64,000 nt of DNA from Reyranella sp. CPCC 100927 (GTDB taxonomy: Bacteria; Pseudomonadota; Alphaproteobacteria; Reyranellales; Reyranellaceae), in assembly GCF_007859315.1 (NCBI RefSeq), contig NZ_VOHA01000004.1, forward strand, positions 124,001 through 188,000, read 5' to 3'. The notes beneath the pieces are model-generated. The model saw nothing but the letters and a program-made list of their open reading frames with translations. It made no database searches and was not told where the DNA came from. Both the position numbers and the translations under genes were made by a program. Below, piece after piece: positions 38,392 through 45,388 of the stretch. The first letter of the stretch is position 1. The number at the start of each line of letters is the position of its first letter.

Positions 38392-38727
38392 CTACCCGGA
38401 CAAACGCCGGCCAATGTCGGCGCCGGTACCACCCGCCGACACCGCCTCCAGGCATTTCAGCAAGGGGCTGTCCGGTGCAACGAAGCCATTACGTTGCCCG
38501 GGAAAGTGCCGATCCTCGAAGCGCGTAATGGCCTGGTAGAGCGCATCGCTCGATATGCCGGTCACAAGACGGCCATTGATATTGCCATCGAGTGTCCCGC
38601 CGGCACCGCCGTCATCGAGCCCGACGCTGTTCAGCAGATCGATGACCATGAGCTGATCGTCCGGCCAGTTCTGACAATGCCGCCCCTCTTCGCGGGTGTA
38701 GCGGCCAACGCATCCACGCAGTGACAT
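38392..38727 (-). CDS. Small hypothetical protein with strong ribosome-binding site
   Basis: 111 residues. GGGGAGGCTGCA directly precedes the ATG at 38727, a strong sign that it is translated. No recognised domain; two Cys near the N-terminus (positions 6 and 18) and a helical end (LLKCLEAVS). No signal or membrane segment. Nearby are the CDF transporter (140 bases downstream) and a small membrane protein gene upstream on the same strand. Function unknown. Confidence 0.65.
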   Translation of the reverse strand: MSLRGCVGRYTREEGRHCQNWPDDQLMVIDLLNSVGLDDGGAGGTLDGNINGRLVTGISSDALYQAITRFEDRHFPGQRNGFVAPDSPLLKCLEAVSAGGTGADIGRRLSG

Positions 38728-38805
38728 TGCAGCCTCCCCGTGGCTGTCGTCCTACACAAGCGCATGCACATGCGCACACAGGGACGGCAGCCGGCGCAAC
38801 TCCGC

Positions 38806-39186
38806 TCAACGCGACGCAAGCATGAGTGAATCAAAAACCCAGTTCGTCTGAAGGTCGGCCGCCTGCAAGCCGCTGACGAGGAACAGCATCGCGACATACG
38901 GAAGGGCGACGCGCGATACGGACCAAGCCATCGGTGCGCGTCGTACCATCAGGCCGATGATCAGTGCCGGCAGCAGGCTGGTGACCATGACAATGCCCAG
39001 TACAGCGGGCGCCGGCATCGAGGTCGACCACAGCGCGTGCAGGGGCACGGCCTGCGGTAGCAGCACCATCAGCAGCGCCATTGCCGTGACATAACTCATG
39101 GCGGCCCAGACACAGGCCAGTGCCGCCGGATGCGGCGGCGGCATGATCTGCCGCCGCATGGCCGGCAACTCGGAAGGGAAGGCCAT
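38806..39186 (-). CDS. Small four-helix membrane protein, hypothetical
   Basis: 126 residues from the ATG at 39186 (GGAGG seven bases upstream). Predicted membrane segments: about 25-47, 60-80 and 95-118, with a possible short fourth near the start. No family recognised; hydrophobic with a Trp/Pro-rich loop. Inverted repeats 19-54 bases upstream of its start (39205-39240) look like operators. It is followed by the small hypothetical gene 79 bases on. Confidence 0.65.
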   Translation of the reverse strand: MAFPSELPAMRRQIMPPPHPAALACVWAAMSYVTAMALLMVLLPQAVPLHALWSTSMPAPAVLGIVMVTSLLPALIIGLMVRRAPMAWSVSRVALPYVAMLFLVSGLQAADLQTNWVFDSLMLASR

Positions 39187-39204
39187 GAATGCCTCCGTGG
39201 GCAG

Positions 39205-39240
39205 TGAGTGTGCACTCAATATAATTTGAGTGACAACTCA
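39205..39240. promoter_or_regulatory. Two inverted repeats between the response regulator and membrane-protein genes
   Basis: TGAGTG-TG-CACTCA (39205-39218) and TGAGT-GACA-ACTCA (39227-39240) are two related inverted repeats, 22 bases apart from start to start, so on the same helix face. They lie just upstream of the small membrane-protein gene (minus strand), within 60 bases of its start. Confidence 0.5.
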
Positions 39241-39243
39241 CTG

Positions 39244-39645
39244 TCAAGCGGCGGACACTGCCCCGGGCGGCCGAGGCGCGCCGCGGCCCGCCGCGATGCC
39301 ACTGAGGACAGCTGCGAGTTCGCGTAAAGCCAATGGCTTGGGAAAGAAGTGCAGGGCCCCGTCAGCCTGGATCCGCGAAATCTCATCCGGTGCTGCATGC
39401 CCCGACATCACCAGCATGGCCGGTCGCGGTTCCGGACGGCCACGGCAGGCGTTGACGACGTCAAAGCCGCTGCCTTCCGGCATACGCATGTCCGTCAGGA
39501 CAACATCGAATGGACCATCGTGGTCCAGCGCGCGAATCGCAGCCGGCGCCCCGTCGGCAGCAACCACGCCATGACCGCGGCGGTGTAAAAAACCAGACAG
39601 CTCCTCGACGATGTCTTCCTCATCGTCGACCAGTAAAATCTTCAT
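39244..39645 (-). CDS. Single-domain response regulator (receiver only)
   Basis: 133 residues. Receiver fold: LLVDDEEDIVEEL with the acidic pair, phospho-acceptor Asp in VVLTDMRMPEG (about 52), Ser/Thr in LVMSGHA and Lys in FFPKPLAL. No output domain; a Pro/Ala-rich tail ends it. Such regulators act through protein contacts (kinase shuttles, stress anti-anti-sigma or motility). Its kinase is unknown; the orphan GAF-PAS-PAS kinase at 28.9-31 kb is a candidate. Confidence 0.92.
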   Translation of the reverse strand: MKILLVDDEEDIVEELSGFLHRRGHGVVAADGAPAAIRALDHDGPFDVVLTDMRMPEGSGFDVVNACRGRPEPRPAMLVMSGHAAPDEISRIQADGALHFFPKPLALRELAAVLSGIAAGRGAPRPPGAVSAA

Positions 39646-39665
39646 TGTCTTGCCCCGTCATGCAC

Positions 39666-39686
39666 GGGTGCCCCCCCCGGGCACCC
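39666..39686. terminator. Hairpin after the MerR-family gene
   Basis: GGGTGCCC (39666-39673) and GGGCACCC (39679-39686) form a perfect 8-bp stem with a 5-base loop, 18 bases downstream of the MerR stop codon. No U-run follows, so termination is uncertain. Confidence 0.45.
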
Positions 39687-39703
39687 AACCGCACTCCGAT
39701 AGC

Positions 39704-40117
39704 CTAGTGCAACGCCTCCCGTAGCAGAGCCAGCGCGCGACGCAAGTCGCCGAGTGTATCCTCGAGCTCTTGACGTCCGTCGGCCTCGACTGCGACCGGC
39801 TTGGCCAAGTGTTCGATCTCCATCTGCGGCTCCGGCTGGCCACTCTCGGCATCCAGAAGCCGTTGCACGCCCTTGATGGTGAAGCCATCATTATAGAGCA
39901 ACGAACGGATGCGACGCAGCAACTCAATGTCTTCTGTCCGATAATAACGCCGGCCACCGCCACGCTTTACCGGGGAGATCTGGCTGAACTTGCGCTCCCA
40001 GAACCGCAGGACATGTGGTTCCAGGTCCAGTTCCGCAGCGGCTTCGCTGATGGTACGCAGCGCGCTGATCGGCTTCGCCGGTTGCCGGTTGGTCCACACT
40101 ACATTGGAGCGGAACAT
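39704..40117 (-). CDS. MerR-family transcriptional regulator
   Basis: 137 residues. The MerR HTH spans about 20-88: [26 protein letters not shown], then [37 protein letters not shown]-terminal coiled-coil (about 108-137) follows. No metal-binding Cys is present at the usual positions. This compact form is the kind often found near ihfA in Alphaproteobacteria, where it is of unknown target; ihfA is not seen here. It has a 528-base gap upstream. Confidence 0.9.
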   Translation of the reverse strand: MFRSNVVWTNRQPAKPISALRTISEAAAELDLEPHVLRFWERKFSQISPVKRGGGRRYYRTEDIELLRRIRSLLYNDGFTIKGVQRLLDAESGQPEPQMEIEHLAKPVAVEADGRQELEDTLGDLRRALALLREALH

Positions 40118-40645
40118 CGTTTATTTCTCCACTACAGGTTGTCGCCCATATGCGCACGCGGGCTTTTGGTTGGTATGACCGGCCTCGTTCGTTGACAGCT
40201 TCGGAGGATGACGACCGGTTTTGTTGCTGGAGATCTAAGCTGCTGAAGTCGTTGGACTATTGTTGTGACATCACTAAGACGGGGAACCGGATCGACTGTC
40301 GCCGCAACACACGCACATCGTTATCCGGTTCATAATGGACAAAATGTAAAAAATATCGACGGTACCGTCAAAAAAAATCTTATGTCATTGAAATGGTTGG
40401 TATTTATTTTGACGAAAGATTCACGATCATGAGATGACAATGCGGTCATTAAGACATTATTACAGCGACTTACAGGCTAAATTTCATCTGAAGCAGAGGT
40501 TTAAGTGGATTCAGCTCTTGGGCATGATCAATCGGTGATGAACTGATTTTGGTCCATATTGAATATGAGTATTTGCTCACGAAATTGTGACCATCCACTC
40601 GTTTGATGATGACGTGATAGTGTGTTCGCCGACGAGGGAGGCGAC
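40118..40645. other. 528-base AT-rich non-coding gap
   Basis: This is the largest gap without a supported gene. It is notably AT-rich compared with both sides, particularly 40330-40600, with A/T runs (AAAATGTAAAAAATATCG, CAAAAAAAATC) and TTGACG/TTTTGAC-like boxes. No tRNA, terminator or clear operator stands out. It probably carries divergent promoters for the MerR gene (minus) and the TPR gene (plus); a horizontally acquired or degenerate stretch is also possible. Confidence 0.5.
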
Positions 40646-42088
40646 ATGCGCCGGTTGAGCGTAGGGGTGATCGGCGTGGTGTTGGCCGGGCTGGCCGTGG
40701 CCGCGGTGCCGCTATGGGCGCAGACACCGCAGCAGCGCGATTGGTGTTTCAAAGGCGGTACCGACGACCAGATCATCCAGGGCTGTGGCGCCGTCCTGCA
40801 GTCGGCGCAGACGCCGGAGACGGACCGGGGCAATGCGTTCTTCGAGCGTGGCCTCGCCTGGGACCGCAAGGCCGAATACGACCGTGCGATCGCCGACTAT
40901 AGCGAGGTGATCCGCCTCAATCCGAAATCGTCCAACGCTTTCAGCAATCGATGCGGGGCCTACTGGCACAAGGGTGACTACGATCGCGCAATTGCCGACT
41001 GCAACGAGGCGCTCCGCCTGAATCCCGCGAATGCGCTGGCGTTCAACAACCGCGGCAACGCCTACGCTCACAAGCGCCAGTACAACCTCGCCATTCCTGA
41101 CTACGACGAGGCGTTGCGATTGAACCCGAAATCGGTCGAGGCGCTGGTCAGCCGCGGCGTGTCGTTCATGGACACCAACCAGTATGACCGTGCGCTGGCC
41201 GATTTCGACGCCGCCATTCGTCTCGATCCCAGGCAACCGAAGGCCTTCACCAACCGCTGCGCCATCCAGATCCTGAAGGGCCAGCCTGACCGCGCGATCA
41301 GCGACTGCGGCGAGGCGATCCGTCTTAATCCCAATTTCACGAACTCCTACGTCGGCCGCTGCGGCGGTTATCTGGCCAAGCAGGACTACGACCGCGCCAT
41401 CGCCGATTGCAATCAGGCGATCCGGCTGGACCCCAACCAGATGGGGGCCCTGACGTTGCGGGCCGAAGCCTACGCCGGCAAGAAGGACTACGATCGCGCC
41501 CTCGCGGACTATGACCACGTGCTGCGGCTCAGCCCGCGATTTGTCGATGCCTATGTCAGTCGCGGCAACACCTACAAGGGCAAGGGCCAGTACGAGCGGG
41601 CGCTTGCCGACTACGACCAGGCCCTGCGGCTCAATCCCAGAAGCGCGTCGGCGTTTCGCAGCCGCAGCGAGGCGCACATTGCCATGGCGCGGTATGATCG
41701 CGCCCTGGCCGATCTCGACGAAGCGATCCGCCTGGAGCCCGGCAATGTCGTTGCCTTCAACAATCGCTGCTGGTGCCGGGCGATTGTCGGGCAGTTGCTG
41801 CAGGCGATCCCCGACTGCGACGAGGCGTTGCGCCTGCAGCCCGGCAATGCGGCTGTCCTGGACAGCCGTGGCTTCACCCAGCTGAAGATGGGCGACTACA
41901 ACGGCGCGATCAAAGACTACGACGCGGCGTTGCGCGGCAATCCGCGCAGCGCGACATCGTTGTTTGGTCGCGGGATCGCCAAGCTGCGCCGGGGCGATCC
42001 GACCGGTGGTGCCGCCGATCTCGCCGCTGCGCGGGTCATCGAGGCCGGCATCGACAGTCGCTTCGTCGGCTACGGCATCCGACCCTAG
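40646..42088 (+). CDS. Secreted protein with twelve 34-residue TPR units
   Basis: 480 residues from the ATG at 40646 (GGGAGG upstream). A signal peptide (residues 1-26, ends LWAQ) is followed by a short linker and an unbroken array of twelve 34-residue TPR units, for example AFSNRCGAYWHKGDYDRAIA and its continuation DCNEALRLNP. Such arrays form superhelical scaffolds for protein contact; this one would act in the periplasm. There is no fused catalytic domain. The array's regularity (102-base period) suggests recent duplication. No obvious partner gene. Confidence 0.88.
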   Translation: MRRLSVGVIGVVLAGLAVAAVPLWAQTPQQRDWCFKGGTDDQIIQGCGAVLQSAQTPETDRGNAFFERGLAWDRKAEYDRAIADYSEVIRLNPKSSNAFSNRCGAYWHKGDYDRAIADCNEALRLNPANALAFNNRGNAYAHKRQYNLAIPDYDEALRLNPKSVEALVSRGVSFMDTNQYDRALADFDAAIRLDPRQPKAFTNRCAIQILKGQPDRAISDCGEAIRLNPNFTNSYVGRCGGYLAKQDYDRAIADCNQAIRLDPNQMGALTLRAEAYAGKKDYDRALADYDHVLRLSPRFVDAYVSRGNTYKGKGQYERALADYDQALRLNPRSASAFRSRSEAHIAMARYDRALADLDEAIRLEPGNVVAFNNRCWCRAIVGQLLQAIPDCDEALRLQPGNAAVLDSRGFTQLKMGDYNGAIKDYDAALRGNPRSATSLFGRGIAKLRRGDPTGGAADLAAARVIEAGIDSRFVGYGIRP

Positions 42089-42112
42089 GGCGTCACGCGC
42101 GCAAACCTCACT

Positions 42113-42236
42113 CCGAGGAGCCGGTGCCAGCAGGCGCCGCGCAGGGGGCACCAGCGCGGGCGCCTGCGGGCACACGTCTCCCAGGACTCCGCCGTCTATC
42201 CTTCGAGACGCCGGCTGGCGTCGGCTCCTTGGGTTA
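42113..42236. repeat. Interleaved inverted repeats between the TPR and methyltransferase genes
   Basis: GCAGGCGCC (42130-42138) and GGCGCCTGC (42159-42167) are exact inverted arms; GGTGCC (42123-42128) and GGCACC (42147-42152) form an overlapping pair. Outer arms around CCGAGGAGCC and GGCTCCTTGG enclose them. No gene fits this gap; it looks like a palindromic repeat or a terminator region for the TPR gene. Confidence 0.45.
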
Positions 42237-42264
42237 ATGTGACGCCCGGGCTCCCGGCAGTGCG

Positions 42265-42993
42265 CTATCGGCTGGCGGCGATCAGCAGGAACGGCGGGCG
42301 CTGGTGTTCGTCGGCCCATTCCGGGCGCGCGGCGAGTTGTGCCGGTGTCGGTCCCCATTCCTCGATGTGGCGCAGGCTCAGGCCCGACTGCAGCAGCAGC
42401 GTCAGATATGTTGCGATGGTGCGGTGCTGCTTGATCACGCCCTTGGCCAGCCAGTCGGTCGAGCGCGGCCCCTCGTCGAGATAGCCGTTGACCGGCCAGG
42501 TGCGGCGACCGTCGGCACCGGTGGTCCAGCCCGGATGCGACGGCGCCGTGTAGATCGGGTGCTCCACCGAGAAGACGAAGCGACCGCCCGGCACCAGCGC
42601 ACGGCCGATCTGCGCCACCAGCACATCCAGCCGTTCGATGTAGTGCAGCACCAATGAGCTGTAGACCAGATCGACCGAGTCGGGTGGCAGTTCCAGCCGC
42701 TCGAGGTCGGCGCGGGTATAGGTGATCGCGGCGTCCGTCGTCTGCTGCCGCGCCCGCGCCAGCATCTTCTCGGAGACGTCGAAGCCCTGCACGCGTGCGG
42801 CGCCCCGCTGGCGCGCGAAGCGGCTGAACCAGCCGAAGCCGCAGCCCAGGTCCACGACCGTGCGTCCGTTGAGATCCGGCAGCAGCGCGCGCAGCGCCGG
42901 CCATTCCGCCGCGCCGTCCAGCCCGTCAATCGATCGCTCGAGCTGGCTGTAGCCCTGGAAGAACGTCTCGTTGTCATAAATGTTCTGGGTCAT
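42265..42993 (-). CDS. Class I SAM-dependent methyltransferase
   Basis: 242 residues from the ATG at 42993; an ATG seven codons upstream is the alternative, neither with a strong ribosome-binding site. SAM site: TVVDLGCGFGWFSRFARQRG (motif I), then VQGFDVSEKML (motif II) and VDLVYSSLVLHYIE (post-I region), giving a UbiE/MenG-like Rossmann methyltransferase. A C-terminal cap runs to PFLLIAASR. The methyl acceptor is unknown. It lies downstream of the two-component pair on the same strand with a 39-base gap. Confidence 0.9.
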   Translation of the reverse strand: MTQNIYDNETFFQGYSQLERSIDGLDGAAEWPALRALLPDLNGRTVVDLGCGFGWFSRFARQRGAARVQGFDVSEKMLARARQQTTDAAITYTRADLERLELPPDSVDLVYSSLVLHYIERLDVLVAQIGRALVPGGRFVFSVEHPIYTAPSHPGWTTGADGRRTWPVNGYLDEGPRSTDWLAKGVIKQHRTIATYLTLLLQSGLSLRHIEEWGPTPAQLAARPEWADEHQRPPFLLIAASR

Positions 42994-43032
42994 CGTACGC
43001 ACAACGCAATTCATGAAGCGGCAACGAGTAGA

Positions 43033-43677
43033 TCACGACCGGCTCGGCGAGGTGGAGAGGTATTCGACGGCGGTGCGGATCAGGTCCGCGAAGTTGCGGG
43101 CTCCGAGCTTCACTTTCAGCTGCGAACACATGTTTACCACCGTCTTGTAGCTGACGCCCAGGTCGTCGGCGATCTGGCCGTAGGAGTGGCCTTCGGCCAG
43201 CAGGGCCAGCGTCTGCAGTTCGCGCGGTGTCACGGTGCCGAACTTCTTGGTGGGGCTGCGCATTCTCAGCAGTGCCACCTGGGTTGCGATCTGATGGCTG
43301 AGATAGGGCAGGCCGCGGCGCACCGCGTCGAAGGCTTCCAGGAGATCCTCCGGCGTGGTGTCTTTGAGCAGATAGCCGGTGGCGCCGGCATCGAGCGCAT
43401 TGCTGACGATCACCGGGTCGCCATGCATGCTGAAGACCAGGATCGGCAGCTGTTCGTTGCGCTGACGCAACCGGCGGATAAGGTCGAGGCCGCTGAAGCC
43501 CTTGCCCTGCATCGCCAGGTCGACGATCACGACGTCGGGCTGATGGCGCTGCCAGGCGCTGTAGCCGTCGGCCGGGTTGCTCGCCTCAAGGATCTCACGG
43601 GCGCCGGCATCCTCCAGGATGCGCCGGCAGCCGTGCAGGACGATGGGGTGATCGTCGATGACCAGGACTCGGGTCAT
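43033..43677 (-). CDS. NarL/FixJ-type response regulator
   Basis: 214 residues. Receiver about 3-120: LVIDDHPIVLHG, phospho-acceptor Asp in VVIVDLAMQG (about 53), Ser in VFSMHG, Lys in YLLKDTTPED. LuxR-type HTH about 148-205: VTPRELQTLALLAEGHSYGQIADDLGVSYKTV. A standard transcription activator. It overlaps the kinase gene by 4 bases and is its cognate partner. Confidence 0.95.
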   Translation of the reverse strand: MTRVLVIDDHPIVLHGCRRILEDAGAREILEASNPADGYSAWQRHQPDVVIVDLAMQGKGFSGLDLIRRLRQRNEQLPILVFSMHGDPVIVSNALDAGATGYLLKDTTPEDLLEAFDAVRRGLPYLSHQIATQVALLRMRSPTKKFGTVTPRELQTLALLAEGHSYGQIADDLGVSYKTVVNMCSQLKVKLGARNFADLIRTAVEYLSTSPSRS

Positions 43678-45167
43678 GGCTGGCTGTATCCGTTGTCAGC
43701 GGCTTCGGCTGGTTCCAGCGGGATGACAATGTCGAGCCGGGTGCCGCCGTCGGGAGCGCCCGTCAGCGTCAGTCGTCCGCCCAATGCGCGCACACGGTCC
43801 TTCATGCCGCTCCACCCCAGGCCCGGTTGCGTGCCGGGCGCGATGCCGCGGCCATCGTCGCGTACCGACAATCGCAGGAGCATCATGCGCTCGCCGGGAT
43901 ACGCCGACGCGGCATCCTCTTCGCTCAGCGCGATGGTGATGACGCCGGCATCCGCATGCCGCACGGCATTGGTGACGCCTTCCTGCAGGCACCGGTAGAC
44001 CGTCAGGTCGACGGCGTTGCCGTAGCCGTGGGCGAGGTGGCCGATCTCCAGCACGAACCGGCGGTCCCGGTCGGCGCCCTCGAAATCGGCCACCAGACCC
44101 GCGATGGCGTCGGCCAGCGGCACATGACCCAGTGCCATCGGGCGCAGGCGTCCCAGCAGATCGCGGTTGGCGACCTGCATGCGCTCGGTGATTGTCATCA
44201 GCGAGGCGACCCGCTCGCGGATCGGTGTGGCGGCGGCCTCGGGCAATGTCTGCGCGATGCGGCCAATCGAGCCGACATTGGCCTTCACGCCGAACAGGCA
44301 GGGGCCCATTTCGTCGTGCAGTTCCATCGCGATCTGGCGCCGCTCGTCGTCCTGCACGGTGACCAGTTGCCGGTTCAGGCGGGCGTTGTCGGCGTGGGCG
44401 CCGGCCAGGCTGTCGGCCAGGGCGTTGAACCGCCCGGTGATGTCGGCCAGTTCGCGCACCGGTGGTTGCGGCAGACGGTGCCGATAGTGACCGCGTTCCA
44501 GCGCGCGCAGGCCGGTGGCGAGGCGGGTGAGGGGATGCAGCACGCGGCCCAGCGCCACGTAGAGGATGGCGAACACCGTTACGTTGAGCAGCAGGGCCAG
44601 CAGTGCCAGGCCGGAGGCGTCCTGCCAGATCTCGATGATTTCGTCGGCGGCCTGGCCGACGACGACGATGGTGCCGATTCGCCGACCGCCCGATACCACG
44701 GGCACATCGCGGCGCAGGTCGTCGACCTGGACCAGGGCCGCGAACCAGCGCGGCACGGTAGCCGGCGCGATCGTACCGCCGTCATCGATCTCGCCCGACG
44801 GCGACGGGATCACATGCCCGTCGGCATCGACAAGGAGGATCCGCACGTGCCGCGGGTTGTTGATGTGGACGGCCAGGTCTTCGAGATGCAGCGTGCCGGC
44901 GTTTTCGCGGGTCCGTCGCTCGACGGTGCCGCGCACGAAGCGCTCGGCCACTTCGACGGAGGCGGCGAGTTCGGCCTCGATGGCGCGCCGGCCGTTGTAG
45001 ATGACGATCACCGCCGCGGCGAGGCCGGCAACCAGGTTGATCAGGACGAACGTGCCCAGCAGCTGGGTGCGAACCGAGCGGTCGTACCACAACCAGCGTA
45101 GCCACGTGCCGCCGACGGCATCGTGGCTGGCTGCCACATCATCCTTGCCGACACTGATCTCGGCCAT
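43674..45167 (-). CDS. NarX/UhpB-type membrane sensor histidine kinase
   Basis: 497 residues from the ATG at 45167 (GGGAGGA upstream). Two membrane segments (about 35-55 and 185-210) enclose a periplasmic sensor region with no recognised domain. A HAMP-like linker follows (LHPLTRLATGLRALERGHY), then HisKA_3 with the phospho-acceptor in RQIAMELHDEMGPCLFG, and an ATPase with AVRHADAG (N-box) and DDGRGIAPG. It signals to the NarL-type regulator and is divergent from a TonB receptor 221 bases away, its likely target. Confidence 0.93.
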   Translation of the reverse strand: MAEISVGKDDVAASHDAVGGTWLRWLWYDRSVRTQLLGTFVLINLVAGLAAAVIVIYNGRRAIEAELAASVEVAERFVRGTVERRTRENAGTLHLEDLAVHINNPRHVRILLVDADGHVIPSPSGEIDDGGTIAPATVPRWFAALVQVDDLRRDVPVVSGGRRIGTIVVVGQAADEIIEIWQDASGLALLALLLNVTVFAILYVALGRVLHPLTRLATGLRALERGHYRHRLPQPPVRELADITGRFNALADSLAGAHADNARLNRQLVTVQDDERRQIAMELHDEMGPCLFGVKANVGSIGRIAQTLPEAAATPIRERVASLMTITERMQVANRDLLGRLRPMALGHVPLADAIAGLVADFEGADRDRRFVLEIGHLAHGYGNAVDLTVYRCLQEGVTNAVRHADAGVITIALSEEDAASAYPGERMMLLRLSVRDDGRGIAPGTQPGLGWSGMKDRVRALGGRLTLTGAPDGGTRLDIVIPLEPAEAADNGYSQP

Positions 45168-45242
45168 TTGCTTCCTCCCGCCGCCATGGCTGTTGCGCCA
45201 TTGTTGTTCTTCGCCAGGGTGCCGCCCGCGACGGTCATAGAA

Positions 45243-45294
45243 GCACAAACGTGCACAAACACACCGCGCGGCGACCCGGGAACATTGTGCAATG
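45243..45294. promoter_or_regulatory. Repeats between the two-component system and TonB receptor
   Basis: GCACAAAC is directly repeated at 45243-45250 and 45253-45260, ten bases apart (one helix turn). CATTG-TG-CAATG (45283-45294) is an inverted repeat containing TTGTGC, the complement of the same core. All lie 95-146 bases upstream of the TonB receptor start and 76-127 bases upstream of the kinase start. Confidence 0.5.
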
Positions 45295-45388
45295 AAATTT
45301 GGAACTTGTCTGCGTAGGCGGCGGATGCGCGTTGGTTAACATGCCGATAGGGCGATCAAAGCAGAAGCAAGATCCGGGGGAAGCGACC

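Noticed and set aside
39646-39703. tRNA-Pro downstream of the MerR gene, as seen in some Alphaproteobacteria
   Set aside because: The gap is only 58 bases and lacks an anticodon arm and TTCGA loop; it folds into a simple GGGTGCCC hairpin.
40712-42904. A 730-codon open frame antisense to the TPR gene and running into the methyltransferase
   Set aside because: It is the complement of strongly repeated TPR codons in GC-rich DNA; no domain, no ribosome-binding site, and it overlaps two well-supported genes.
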